Source: an uncultured Bacteroidales bacterium (GTDB lineage: Bacteria; Bacteroidota; Bacteroidia; Bacteroidales; F082). Taken from it: a stretch of 64,000 nt of DNA. The stretch lies in the NCBI GenBank assembly GCA_947303085.1, contig CAMYXP010000001.1, positions 434,001-498,000 on the forward strand, read 5' to 3'. Positions 27,069 to 34,999 of the stretch are shown here, piece after piece. A program made the translations under genes and the position numbers. Under the pieces are notes generated by a model. That model was not told the DNA's origin, made no database searches, and saw nothing but the letters and a program-made list of their open reading frames with translations. The number at the start of each line of letters is the position of its first letter. The stretch's first letter is position 1.

Positions 27069-27074
27069 TTTTTG
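27067..27074 (+). promoter_or_regulatory. Promoter -7 box of the flavin reductase gene
   Basis: TATTTTTG matches TAnnTTTG and ends 4 nt before the ATG, overlapping the T-run of the korB terminator. A leaderless or near-leaderless message is implied. Confidence 0.6.
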
Positions 27075-27078
27075 CATC

Positions 27079-27702
27079 ATGAAAAAGACATTTAAACCCG
27101 GTAATATGCTCTATCCGTTGCCAGTGGTGATGGTCTCGTGCGGCGACAGCCCCGAAAACTACAACATCATCACTGTGGCATGGACGGGTACGCTCTGCTC
27201 CGACCCTCCGCTGTGCTATATATCAGTGAGGAAGGAACGCCATTCGCATGATATCATCATGAAAACCAAGGAGTTTGTCATAAATCTCACCACCGAAAAC
27301 CTCGTCAAAGCCACCGACTGGTGCGGAGTAAGATCTGGAAGAGACTATAACAAATTCAAGGAGATGCACCTCACGCCGGGACAAGCACAGGTAGTGAAGG
27401 CGCCTTTGATAGCTGAATCGCCTCTTAATATTGAGTGTAAGGTTTTGGAAGTCAAAGAATTAGGTACTCATGACATGTTTTTGGCAGAGGTGGTGGCAGT
27501 CAACGGCGATGAAAAATATTTCGACCCAAGCACTGGACTTTTCCAGCTTAATCAAGCGGAATTAATCACTTATTCGCATGGGAAATACTACGCTGTAGGC
27601 GAAAAACTCGGTAAATTCGGCTTCTCAATAGAAAAAATTCAGCATAAAAGGAAAACCTCCAACCCGTCATTTCGACCGAACCTTGACGAAAGGAGAGGGT
27701 AG
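27079..27702 (+). CDS. Flavin reductase-like FMN-binding protein
   Basis: The 207-residue protein matches the flavin reductase/flavoredoxin family (split-barrel FMN binding). It has MLYPLPVVMVSCG near the start, NIITVAWTGTLCSDPPLCYISVR, the substrate loop SHDIIMKTKEFVINL and ATDWCGVRSGRD. Such proteins reduce flavin or transfer electrons with bound FMN. The last 20 residues (from about 188, RKTSNPSFRPNLDERRG) do not look like the family. They are encoded by a dispersed repeat at 27666-27712 that also supplies the stop codon, so the native C-terminus has been replaced or extended. Confidence 0.85.
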   Translation: MKKTFKPGNMLYPLPVVMVSCGDSPENYNIITVAWTGTLCSDPPLCYISVRKERHSHDIIMKTKEFVINLTTENLVKATDWCGVRSGRDYNKFKEMHLTPGQAQVVKAPLIAESPLNIECKVLEVKELGTHDMFLAEVVAVNGDEKYFDPSTGLFQLNQAELITYSHGKYYAVGEKLGKFGFSIEKIQHKRKTSNPSFRPNLDERRG

Positions 27703-27712
27703 TGGAGAAATC
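27666..27712 (+). repeat. GTCATTTCGACCGA-type dispersed repeat, copy 1
   Basis: It begins GTCATTTCGACCGAA and ends GTAGTGGAGAAATC, with a degenerate centre. It overlaps the 3' end of the flavin reductase gene in frame. Other copies are at 28388-28423, 29205-29239 and 59805-59854. Confidence 0.75.
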
Positions 27713-27731
27713 TCCTAAAAATATAAGGAAA

Positions 27732-28349
27732 ATGGACTATATTAAAGTTAAAGGCTTACCAAAAGACGAAGTCATCGGTCTGGTGAAGGAGTGGATAAAG
27801 CTCTATCCTCATTCATTCAACCCTGAAGTGAATCTTTGGTTTTACGAACTCGCTGATAATCAGGTTGTTATCGGTCTTCACGACGATTTAAGCACCCTGG
27901 CGGTGAGCTTGCTGGTGATTTATCTGACTTCGGCAGTGAAGGAGACGACTGAGCTGGAGCCTGTAGTGGCCTATCTTACCGTCGACGACAACGAGATTCT
28001 TCTGAAGCAAAACTACGGCCGTCGCGCGAAGATCGTAGCTAAAGGCACCGACGATGACAATACTGGCGTAATAATTTTGCTGGAAAACAACTATTGTGCC
28101 GAATATTATTTCCATGGCAAGGCTCACAAAATCAAGGATTCAGAGCTCGTTTTCTTAGAGCCTGCATTACCTGAATCCATCGAAAATGCTGAAAAAGACG
28201 AGATTTTTGTCGGTGACATCATTCCAAAGAAAAAGATAGAGGAATCACTTGAGCCGGATGCTTCGCCATGGAAGAAACTGATGTGGTATGCCATCTGCAC
28301 CGCCGTCGGTCTCGGCATCGGATTTTTATTGGTTTATCTATATTTTTAA
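27732..28349 (+). CDS. Small C-terminally anchored membrane protein of unknown function
   Basis: The 205 residues consist of a soluble part (about 1-170) and a single hydrophobic segment at the very end (about 183-204, LMWYAICTAVGLGIGFLLVY). That is a tail-anchored layout with the bulk in the cytoplasm. No catalytic motif is recognised. The middle, with DDNEILLKQNYGRRAKIVAKG, looks like a small beta barrel. The ATG at 27732, with AAGGA 5 nt upstream, is preferred over a GTG at 27702 that lies inside the repeat. A repeat cluster follows the gene. Confidence 0.65.
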   Translation: MDYIKVKGLPKDEVIGLVKEWIKLYPHSFNPEVNLWFYELADNQVVIGLHDDLSTLAVSLLVIYLTSAVKETTELEPVVAYLTVDDNEILLKQNYGRRAKIVAKGTDDDNTGVIILLENNYCAEYYFHGKAHKIKDSELVFLEPALPESIENAEKDEIFVGDIIPKKKIEESLEPDASPWKKLMWYAICTAVGLGIGFLLVYLYF

Positions 28350-28357
28350 CAACGCCT

Positions 28358-28423
28358 GTCATTCCGAGCGAAACGTCTGGTTTACTTGTCATTTCGACCG
28401 AAGCGAAGCGTAGTGGAGAAATC
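28358..28423 (+). repeat. Tandem GTCATTYCGA repeats, copy 2
   Basis: Between the tail-anchored gene and tilS lies a partial unit starting GTCATTCCGAGCGAAACG (28358). A full unit GTCATTTCGACCGAAGCGAA...GTGGAGAAATC follows at 28388-28423. This is the clearest copy of the family in the window. Confidence 0.8.
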
Positions 28424-28448
28424 CTTTTTAGTATAAACATAGTATAGA

Positions 28449-29768
28449 ATGTTAGAACAATTCCGTAAATACATCGATAATCAACACCTTATTAATAAAG
28501 CTGACCGCATTCTCGTTGCCTTAAGCGGCGGCGTCGACTCGATGGTGTTGGCGGAATTGTTAAGGCGTTGTGGCTACGACATAGCTTTCGCACACTGTAA
28601 TTTTCATCTTCGTGGCGCTGAATCTGATGGCGACGAACAGTTTGTCCGCGATTATGCCAAAAGGGTAGGAGTGAAACTGTTTGTCAAGCAATTTGACACC
28701 ATTACATACGCCGAAAGTCATAAACTTTCCATCGAAATGGCCGCTCGCGAACTGCGCTACGCTTGGTTTAATGATTTAGGGTTCGACAAACTAGCATTAG
28801 CTCATCATGCCGATGACCAAATCGAAACGTTTTTCATTAACCTTCTCCGTGGTTCCGGCATCAAAGGCCTTAAGGCAATGCAGTCATGTAACGGATTGTA
28901 TATCAGACCATTATTATGGGCTTCCCGCGAAGAAATCAAGAATTTTGCAATTGAAAACGGCATCCAATGGCGCGAAGACAGCACCAACAACGACACTGTT
29001 TATCTCCGCAATAAAATCCGTCACGAACTGATGCCTGTTTTCGACAGCATCAAACTTGAATCGAGAGAAAAAATTCTTGAATCAGTCAATCATTTATCCT
29101 CTGAAAATCAATTATATAGAGAACTTTTAAAAGAAAAAATCTCTCAAATTGAAACAAAAAACGGCGTTTTGCACTCAATTCAAAAATTCGCATTACAACA
29201 ACCTGTCATTTCAACCGAGCGTAGCGAGTGGAGAAACCCCGTTCTATCAAAGCAGCTTCTCTTTGAGTGGATCCGTTCATTCGGTTTCTCCTTCTCTCAA
29301 TGCGAATCAATCTTCACTGCCATTGATGGTGAATCAGGAAAAGAATTTTATTCTGATGAATATCAATTGGTTATCGAAAAAGAGTCGGTTGACATTTTCC
29401 CTAAAGCCCTTAATGTCATTAACGCCTTTAATGCCCTTAAGGTCTCTCAGTTTGAAAACGTTGACAATTTCAAAATTAAAAAAAGCAGCCCGAATATAGC
29501 CCAACTCGATTACGACAAGCTAAAATTGCCTTTAAAAACACGTTTTTGGCAGCAAGGCGACCGTTTTCATCCTCTCGGAATGCATGGCACAAAGCTCGTT
29601 TCCGATTTCTTCAACGACTTGAATTTCACCGCCTTCCAAAAGAAAACCACCGCGATCCTCGTCGACTCAAACGACGAAATTGTCTGGATTGTCGGCTATC
29701 GCATCGATGACAGATTTAAAATCACAGAAAAAACAAAAACCATCTATCAAATAAATTTTGATATTTAA
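28449..29768 (+). CDS. tilS: tRNA(Ile)-lysidine synthase
   Basis: TilS ligates lysine to C34 of the CAU-anticodon tRNA-Ile so that it reads AUA codons. The 439 residues have the ATP pyrophosphatase loop SGGVDS (26-31), CNFHLRGAESDGDEQFV, ALAHHADDQIETFFINLLRGSG and a C-terminal substrate-binding domain (KLPLKTRFWQQGDRFHPLGM). At residues 253-266 the sequence PVISTERSEWRNP is encoded by an in-frame copy of the dispersed GTCATTTCGACCGA repeat. It falls in the linker between catalytic and C-terminal domains, so function is probably kept. Confidence 0.94.
   Translation: MLEQFRKYIDNQHLINKADRILVALSGGVDSMVLAELLRRCGYDIAFAHCNFHLRGAESDGDEQFVRDYAKRVGVKLFVKQFDTITYAESHKLSIEMAARELRYAWFNDLGFDKLALAHHADDQIETFFINLLRGSGIKGLKAMQSCNGLYIRPLLWASREEIKNFAIENGIQWREDSTNNDTVYLRNKIRHELMPVFDSIKLESREKILESVNHLSSENQLYRELLKEKISQIETKNGVLHSIQKFALQQPVISTERSEWRNPVLSKQLLFEWIRSFGFSFSQCESIFTAIDGESGKEFYSDEYQLVIEKESVDIFPKALNVINAFNALKVSQFENVDNFKIKKSSPNIAQLDYDKLKLPLKTRFWQQGDRFHPLGMHGTKLVSDFFNDLNFTAFQKKTTAILVDSNDEIVWIVGYRIDDRFKITEKTKTIYQINFDI
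29205..29239 (+). repeat. GTCATTTCGACCGA-type repeat inside tilS, copy 3
   Basis: GTCATTTCAACCGAGCGTAG followed by CGAGTGGAGAAAC, in frame in tilS. It encodes VISTERSEWRN, a peptide this repeat family gives when read in this frame. Confidence 0.75.
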
Positions 29769-29779
29769 AATATTTTTTG

Positions 29780-29787
29780 TAACTTTG
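29780..29787 (+). promoter_or_regulatory. Promoter -7 box of dsbD
   Basis: TAACTTTG matches TAnnTTTG. The ATG of dsbD is 55 nt downstream. Confidence 0.55.
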
Positions 29788-29842
29788 TAACTTGTATTAT
29801 TGAAATTTGCAAAAATTACAAACCATTGAATATTAACGAGAT

Positions 29843-31891
29843 ATGAAAAAGTTAACAATTATTTTAGCGACATTTTTCGCTATGATGATGCCTTTGGCTT
29901 CGGTTGCGCAGATTTACGACCCTGTACAATGGAGTTTTTCGACCGAATCATTGGGAAATAACGAGTACAATGTCATCTTCAAGGCCGATATCGAGGCTGG
30001 ATGGCATGTCTATTCGCAAAATATCGCTGATGGCGGTCCTATCCCGACAGCTTTTTATTTTGCAGAAGCCACTGATTATGAGAGAGTTGGTGCTGTGACA
30101 GAAAGCGAAGCGATAGTTCTTCAAGACCCTGTCTTCGATATGGAACTGCGTTTCTTCGAGAAAGAGGCAATATTTACCCAAAAGGTGAAAGTCCTTGGAA
30201 AAGAACCGGTTGCGGTGAAAGGCGAACTTGAATATATGGTCTGTAACGACGGCCAGTGCCTGCCTCCGACTGTTGTTGAATTCGACATCAACCTCAATTC
30301 GGGAACCATAGCAAATGCTGATGTTCAAGAAAAATCAGGCGACAGCCTCCTCGGAATGATTCTTCAGGCTATCCTCTGGGGCTTGGCCGCATTGCTCACT
30401 CCTTGCGTATTCCCTATGATACCAATGACGGTGTCGTTCTTCCTCCACGGAAGCGAAAACAAAGCGGCTGGTCGTTTCAAAGCCATTATGTATTTCATTT
30501 TCATAGTGTTGCTTTATACCTTGCCAATCGCAATCATCATCATGGTGACATGGATCTTCGGTGGCGATAGCGTCACTGGCGATATATTCAATTGGTTATC
30601 AACACATTGGATTCCGAATATCATCTTCTTCCTGGTGTTCATGATTTTTGCCGCTTCGTTCTTCGGAGCGTTCGAAATCGTGCTTCCGAGCAGCCTTGTC
30701 AACAAATCGGATGCCAATTCCGATAAAAAAGGTCTCGCCGGCGTGTTTTTCATGGCTTTGACACTCGTTTTGGTGTCGTTTGCTTGCACTGGACCTATCG
30801 TAGGAACTGTTCTTATCAAATCAACATCAGGTGAGTTCTGGACTCCAATCCTCACCATGTTCTGCTACGCCTGCACATTTGCATTGCCATTCGCACTCTT
30901 CGCATTGTTCCCGGCTATGCTGAAAAACCTGCCAAAGAGCGGCGGCTGGCTCAACACAGTGAAGGTTATCCTCGGCTTCATCGAGGTCGCGCTCGGCTTC
31001 AAGTTCTTGAGCGTAGCCGACCAGACATATCACTGGCATTTGCTCGACCGCGAGGTCTACCTCGGCATCTGGATCGTTTGCTTCGCCATGCTCGGTTTCT
31101 ACCTTCTTGGCAAAATCAGATTCAAAAACGACGACCCGGTCGAGTCAATCGGTGTTGGCCGTTTGATATTGAGTATCATTACCTTTACGTTTGTGGTTTA
31201 CATGATTCCAGGCATGTGGGGCGCTCCTCTGAAGGCTCTCTCAGGTTATCTGCCGCCACAACAAACCCTCGATTTCGACCTCAAACGCATCAATCAGGAA
31301 AATGCAGATAAGGTTATCGAATTCATCCAACAGAATGTGAAAGCCGTTCCTGCAACTCAAACCGAGCAGCATGAGGCCAAACCGACTGCTGAACTCTGCG
31401 AATCACCACGTTTTGCTGATATTTTCCATCTGCCTCACGGATTGAAGGGTTACTTCGATTACGAGCAGGCTCTGGCTTGCGCAAAGGCTCAAAACAAGCC
31501 GCTTTACGTCGATTTCACCGGTCACGGATGCGTTAACTGCCGTGAGATGGAGGCCAACGTGTGGAGCGATCCGCGTGTCTTGCAGATGTTGCGCGACGAC
31601 TTCATCATCGTGGCTCTTTATGTCGACGATAAGACTAAACTTCCTGAGGAAGAATGGGTTAAGGGTGGCGATGGCAAGATGAAAAAGACCATCGGTCGTA
31701 AATATGCCGACTTCCAAATCACCAAGTTCGGCACCAACGCCCAGCCTTATTACTGTCTCATGGGTCACAATGGCGAGCTTCTTCACGAACCTCGCGCCTA
31801 CAATCTCGACAAAGACGGCTTCGTCCAGTTCCTGAAAGAAGGCCTCGACAACTTTCACCACGGAGTTTCAGTAAGAAACATCAATGAATAA
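29843..31891 (+). CDS. dsbD: Thiol:disulfide interchange protein DsbD
   Basis: DsbD carries electrons from cytoplasmic thioredoxin across the inner membrane to periplasmic disulfide proteins. The 682 residues show a signal peptide (near ASVAQ) and an N-terminal periplasmic domain with a Cys pair in MVCNDGQCLPP. About eight transmembrane helices follow (170-480; LLTPCVFPMIPMT and FACTGPIVG hold the membrane cysteines). The C-terminal thioredoxin domain has the active site C563-V-N-C566 in GHGCVNCREMEANVW. All three redox modules are present. It ends at a terminator. Confidence 0.95.
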   Translation: MKKLTIILATFFAMMMPLASVAQIYDPVQWSFSTESLGNNEYNVIFKADIEAGWHVYSQNIADGGPIPTAFYFAEATDYERVGAVTESEAIVLQDPVFDMELRFFEKEAIFTQKVKVLGKEPVAVKGELEYMVCNDGQCLPPTVVEFDINLNSGTIANADVQEKSGDSLLGMILQAILWGLAALLTPCVFPMIPMTVSFFLHGSENKAAGRFKAIMYFIFIVLLYTLPIAIIIMVTWIFGGDSVTGDIFNWLSTHWIPNIIFFLVFMIFAASFFGAFEIVLPSSLVNKSDANSDKKGLAGVFFMALTLVLVSFACTGPIVGTVLIKSTSGEFWTPILTMFCYACTFALPFALFALFPAMLKNLPKSGGWLNTVKVILGFIEVALGFKFLSVADQTYHWHLLDREVYLGIWIVCFAMLGFYLLGKIRFKNDDPVESIGVGRLILSIITFTFVVYMIPGMWGAPLKALSGYLPPQQTLDFDLKRINQENADKVIEFIQQNVKAVPATQTEQHEAKPTAELCESPRFADIFHLPHGLKGYFDYEQALACAKAQNKPLYVDFTGHGCVNCREMEANVWSDPRVLQMLRDDFIIVALYVDDKTKLPEEEWVKGGDGKMKKTIGRKYADFQITKFGTNAQPYYCLMGHNGELLHEPRAYNLDKDGFVQFLKEGLDNFHHGVSVRNINE

Positions 31892-31895
31892 AGAT

Positions 31896-31935
31896 AAAAG
31901 AGACGGGGTTGCTAAACCTCGTCTCTTTTCTTTTA
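31896..31935. terminator. Terminator between dsbD and the M20 gene
   Basis: AAAAGAGACGGGGTT (31896-31910) pairs with AACCTCGTCTCTTTT (31915-31929) around GCTA, with one G-U pair, then a T-rich run. It serves convergent genes. Confidence 0.85.
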
Positions 31936-31979
31936 AACTCTTAAACTTTAAACTAATAAACTACTCTAAACTCTCCACT
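31931..31979 (-). repeat. GTTTAGA-type intergenic repeat, copy 1
   Basis: Read on the minus strand it gives GTGGAGAGTTTAGAGTAG followed by TTTAAAGTTTAAGAGTTTAAA. It begins directly after the stop codon of the M20 gene and runs downstream of it. Other copies lie at 33345-33411, 44643-44690, 48291-48357, 49889-49945, 51138-51211 and 62665-62743. Confidence 0.7.
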
Positions 31980-33341
31980 TTATTTCGCGAAGTGTTGATA
32001 GAACTGCACAATAGTCTCGATGCCTTTTAAGAAATGGTCTAATCTGTAGTTCTCATTCGGCGAGTGGATAGCGTCTTCGCCCAAACCAAATCCCATCAGG
32101 ATAGACTTGATACCCAAAACTTTCTCAAATCTTGCGATAATCGGAATACTTCCGCCGCTTCTCATTGGGATAGGAAGCTTTCCGTAGGTGTCGAAATATG
32201 CCTGTTCCGCTGCTTTGTATGCCGGAAGCTCGATCGGGCAGCCGTAAGCCTCGCCACCATGCAAGGTCGTAACCTTAACTGTCACATAATCAGGAGCGAT
32301 GCTCTCGAAATATTCCTTGAACAGCTTGCCGATCTTCTCGTGGTCTTGGTTAGGAACCAAACGGCATGAAATCTTTGCGTATGCCTTCGATGGAAGCACT
32401 GTCTTCGAGCCTTCTCCAGTGTAACCGCCCCAAATTCCGCACAAATCGAATGTCGGACGGATACCGACTCTTTCGATCTTGGTATATCCTTTTTCGCCAC
32501 GTAATTCCTTGACTCCCAACGATTTCTTGAATTCTTCCTCGTTGTAAGGTGCCATGTTGAGCATCTCACGCTCTTTCGCTGATGATTCAACAACGTCGTC
32601 ATAGAAATGAGGAATTGTGATGTGGTTGTTCTTGTCCATCACGCCTGCAACCATCTCGCACAGGGTGTTCAATGGGTTGGCAACAGCGCCGCCGAACAAT
32701 CCTGAATGCAGGTCGGCATTTGGTCCTGTGACTTCAACTTCCCAATATGCCAAACCACGCAAACCTGTTGTGATTGAAGGAGTGTCGTGGTTAATCATGC
32801 TTGTGTCGGAAACCAATATGACATCGGCTTTTACCAAATCTTTGTATTCCTCGATCCACTTAGAGAGGCTGCCTGAGCCGATTTCTTCCTCGCCCTCGAG
32901 CATGAACTTGACGTTGCATGGCAAAGTGCCAGTCTGAATCATCGTCTCGAATGCTTTGGCGTGCATGAAAGCCTGACCTTTGTCGTCGTCAGCGCCGCGA
33001 GCCCAGATCTTGCTGTCTTTGATGACCGGCTCAAACGGGTCGGTGTGCCACAACTCAATCGGGTCGACCGGCATCACGTCGTAGTGACCGTAAACCAGCA
33101 CTGTAGGCTTCTTAGGGTCGATGATTTTCTCGCCGTAAACTATCGGGTTGCCTTCTGTCGGCATCACTTCCGCCTTGTCGGCACCTGCCTTCAAAATGCT
33201 GTCTCTCCAATATTCCGCAGCCTTAATCATATCTGGCTTATGTGCCGATTCCGAGCTAATCGACGGAATTCTAATCAATCCGAACAACTCGTCCAAAAAA
33301 CGCTGTTCGTTTTCCTTGATGTAATCTTTAATCTTATCCAT
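31980..33341 (-). CDS. M20-family dipeptidase
   Basis: The 453-residue zinc aminoacylase-fold enzyme has the metal-binding blocks YGHYDVMPVDP (first His and Asp), RGADDDKGQ (bridging Asp) and LEGEEEIGSGSL (catalytic Glu pair). A late SGGSIPIIARFE and the final FGLGEDAIHSPNENY supply the last His. The lid/dimerisation domain lies at about 205-320. It has no signal peptide, so it acts in the cytoplasm, most likely on di- or tripeptides. Repeat DNA of the GTTTAGA family lies on both sides. Confidence 0.9.
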   Translation of the reverse strand: MDKIKDYIKENEQRFLDELFGLIRIPSISSESAHKPDMIKAAEYWRDSILKAGADKAEVMPTEGNPIVYGEKIIDPKKPTVLVYGHYDVMPVDPIELWHTDPFEPVIKDSKIWARGADDDKGQAFMHAKAFETMIQTGTLPCNVKFMLEGEEEIGSGSLSKWIEEYKDLVKADVILVSDTSMINHDTPSITTGLRGLAYWEVEVTGPNADLHSGLFGGAVANPLNTLCEMVAGVMDKNNHITIPHFYDDVVESSAKEREMLNMAPYNEEEFKKSLGVKELRGEKGYTKIERVGIRPTFDLCGIWGGYTGEGSKTVLPSKAYAKISCRLVPNQDHEKIGKLFKEYFESIAPDYVTVKVTTLHGGEAYGCPIELPAYKAAEQAYFDTYGKLPIPMRSGGSIPIIARFEKVLGIKSILMGFGLGEDAIHSPNENYRLDHFLKGIETIVQFYQHFAK

Positions 33342-33344
33342 ATT

Positions 33345-33411
33345 ATTAACTTTTTACTTTACACTTTCAACTTTAAAACTACTCTAAACCATACAATCTC
33401 AACTCTAAACT
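33345..33411 (-). repeat. GTTTAGA-type intergenic repeat, copy 2
   Basis: On the minus strand it starts TTTGTTTAGTTTAGAGTTG and runs to AAAGTAAAAAGTTAAT just before the M20 start. The lpxH stop codon TAG is part of the first TTTAG unit. Confidence 0.7.
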
Positions 33412-34162
33412 AAACAAAATGCCGTAAGGTCATTTCGTTGCCATCAAACACAGCATACGTATAATCCCAAATCCAGTTTCCAACCACGGTCGTCACTGCA
33501 TAATCGCCGGTTTTGTACTGCATCGGCTTGTGCTGGTGACCAAAAACGAAGAAGTCGATTGTTGGGTCTTTCTGCAACTCGTCCTTTGCATATTTGTACA
33601 GTCTGGTGTTCTCAACATCTTTGTAGAAATTGCCTTCGGCTTCTCTCTTTAATTTCTTAACTCTATGATTATGAGACCATTTCAGAGCAACTCTTATTCC
33701 AAAATCGGGATGCAGATGACGGAAACACCATTGCAATAGTCTGTTTTCAAACACACTCTTCAGGAATTTGTAGCCTCCGTCGCCTTTGCCGCGTCCGTCG
33801 CCGTGAACCATGAAGAATTTCTTGCCTCGCAGCATCATCACTTCAGGGTCTCTATGCACTTGAATACCAATCTCTTCCTGAAGATACGAGAATGTCCAAA
33901 GGTCATGATTTCCAGCAAAAAGATGCACCGGAATTCCGCTGTCGATAAACTCCGCCAACTTCCCGAGAAGCCGCACATGTCCTCGTGGCACGACAGTCTT
34001 GTATTCAAACCAGAAGTCGAACAAATCGCCCATCAGAAACAGCTCCTCACAGTCGTCTTTAATCGAACTCAAAAACTCAAGAAGCTTCTTCTCGCGCTTC
34101 TGGCTGTCTTCCAACGTAGGGACTCCGAGATGAAAATCCGTTGCGAAATAGATTTTCTTCAT
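33410..34162 (-). CDS. lpxH: UDP-2,3-diacylglucosamine diphosphatase
   Basis: LpxH hydrolyses UDP-2,3-diacylglucosamine to lipid X in lipid A synthesis at the inner-membrane surface. The 250 residues have the calcineurin-type metal motifs TDFHLG (D9, H11), MGDLFDFW (D46), GNHD (85-88 region), MVHGDG (H120, D122) and FGHQHKP. All ligands are present. It lies 9 nt downstream of the purine nucleoside phosphorylase gene, in a minus-strand run with lpxK, so two lipid A enzymes are co-transcribed. The stop codon lies within a GTTTAGA repeat. Confidence 0.94.
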   Translation of the reverse strand: MKKIYFATDFHLGVPTLEDSQKREKKLLEFLSSIKDDCEELFLMGDLFDFWFEYKTVVPRGHVRLLGKLAEFIDSGIPVHLFAGNHDLWTFSYLQEEIGIQVHRDPEVMMLRGKKFFMVHGDGRGKGDGGYKFLKSVFENRLLQWCFRHLHPDFGIRVALKWSHNHRVKKLKREAEGNFYKDVENTRLYKYAKDELQKDPTIDFFVFGHQHKPMQYKTGDYAVTTVVGNWIWDYTYAVFDGNEMTLRHFV

Positions 34163-34171
34163 GCTTGATAA

Positions 34172-34999
34172 TCAGAGTTTTATCTCGTCAAAACGTCTCA
34201 ACATCTCTTTTAAGATGGCTGTCATCTTAGGCTCTGCCACGTTGGCCGCGTTGATGACCTCTTCGTGGGTTACCTGCACCGCGATGTCTTTGCCGCCAAG
34301 GTCGGTTATGACAGATACGGCAAACACCGGCAATCCGCAGTGGCGTGCAACGATAACCTCAGGCACTGTCGACATTCCAACGCAGTCGCCGCCGATGATG
34401 CGGTAGTAATTGTATTCGGCTGGAGTCTCGTAGGTCGGGCCTGTGTCGCCCACGTAAACGCCGTGTTGCACCTTAATCTTTAGTTCATGAGCAATCTTGT
34501 CGGCCATGGCAAGCACGTTTTTGTTATATGCTTCGCTCATCTCCGGGAATCGTGTGCCAATGCGGTCGTCGTTCTTGCCAATCAATGGGTTAGGCAACAG
34601 GTTGATGTGGTCGGTGATGAACATGATGTCGCTCACTCTGAAGTCAGGGTTGATGCCACCGCTGGCGTTTGAAAGCACTAACAACTTGATACCCAAATAT
34701 TTGAGTACTCTGATCGGGAATGTGACTTCCTTTGTGCTGTAGCCTTCATAATAATGGAAACGGCCTTGCATAGCCACTACCTTGCGTCCGCTCAAAGTTC
34801 CTAATATGAGCTTTCCCTGATGGCCCGCAACTGTAGAAACTGGGAAGTTAGGGATGTCTTTATATGATATAGAGTATTGAGTGTCAATGACATTCACCAA
34901 TCCGCCCAAGCCTGAGCCTAAAACTATACCAACTTCCGGTTCAAAACCGTTTGTTTTCGATTTGATAAAATCTACTGTCTCAAGAATCTTTTCTAACAT
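34172..34999 (-). CDS. Purine nucleoside phosphorylase
   Basis: The 275 residues match the trimeric (PNP/MTAP) family. GIVLGSGLGGLV near residue 25 binds phosphate, followed by PVSTVAGHQGKLILG, MQGRFHYYEGYS, LSNASGGINPDF, TGPTYETPAEYNYYRIIGGDCVGMSTVPE and the base-binding VTHEEV. It cleaves inosine and guanosine to the free base and ribose-1-phosphate in purine salvage. It starts inside the 3' end of lpxK (20-nt overlap), so it is translationally coupled. Confidence 0.94.
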   Translation of the reverse strand: MLEKILETVDFIKSKTNGFEPEVGIVLGSGLGGLVNVIDTQYSISYKDIPNFPVSTVAGHQGKLILGTLSGRKVVAMQGRFHYYEGYSTKEVTFPIRVLKYLGIKLLVLSNASGGINPDFRVSDIMFITDHINLLPNPLIGKNDDRIGTRFPEMSEAYNKNVLAMADKIAHELKIKVQHGVYVGDTGPTYETPAEYNYYRIIGGDCVGMSTVPEVIVARHCGLPVFAVSVITDLGGKDIAVQVTHEEVINAANVAEPKMTAILKEMLRRFDEIKL

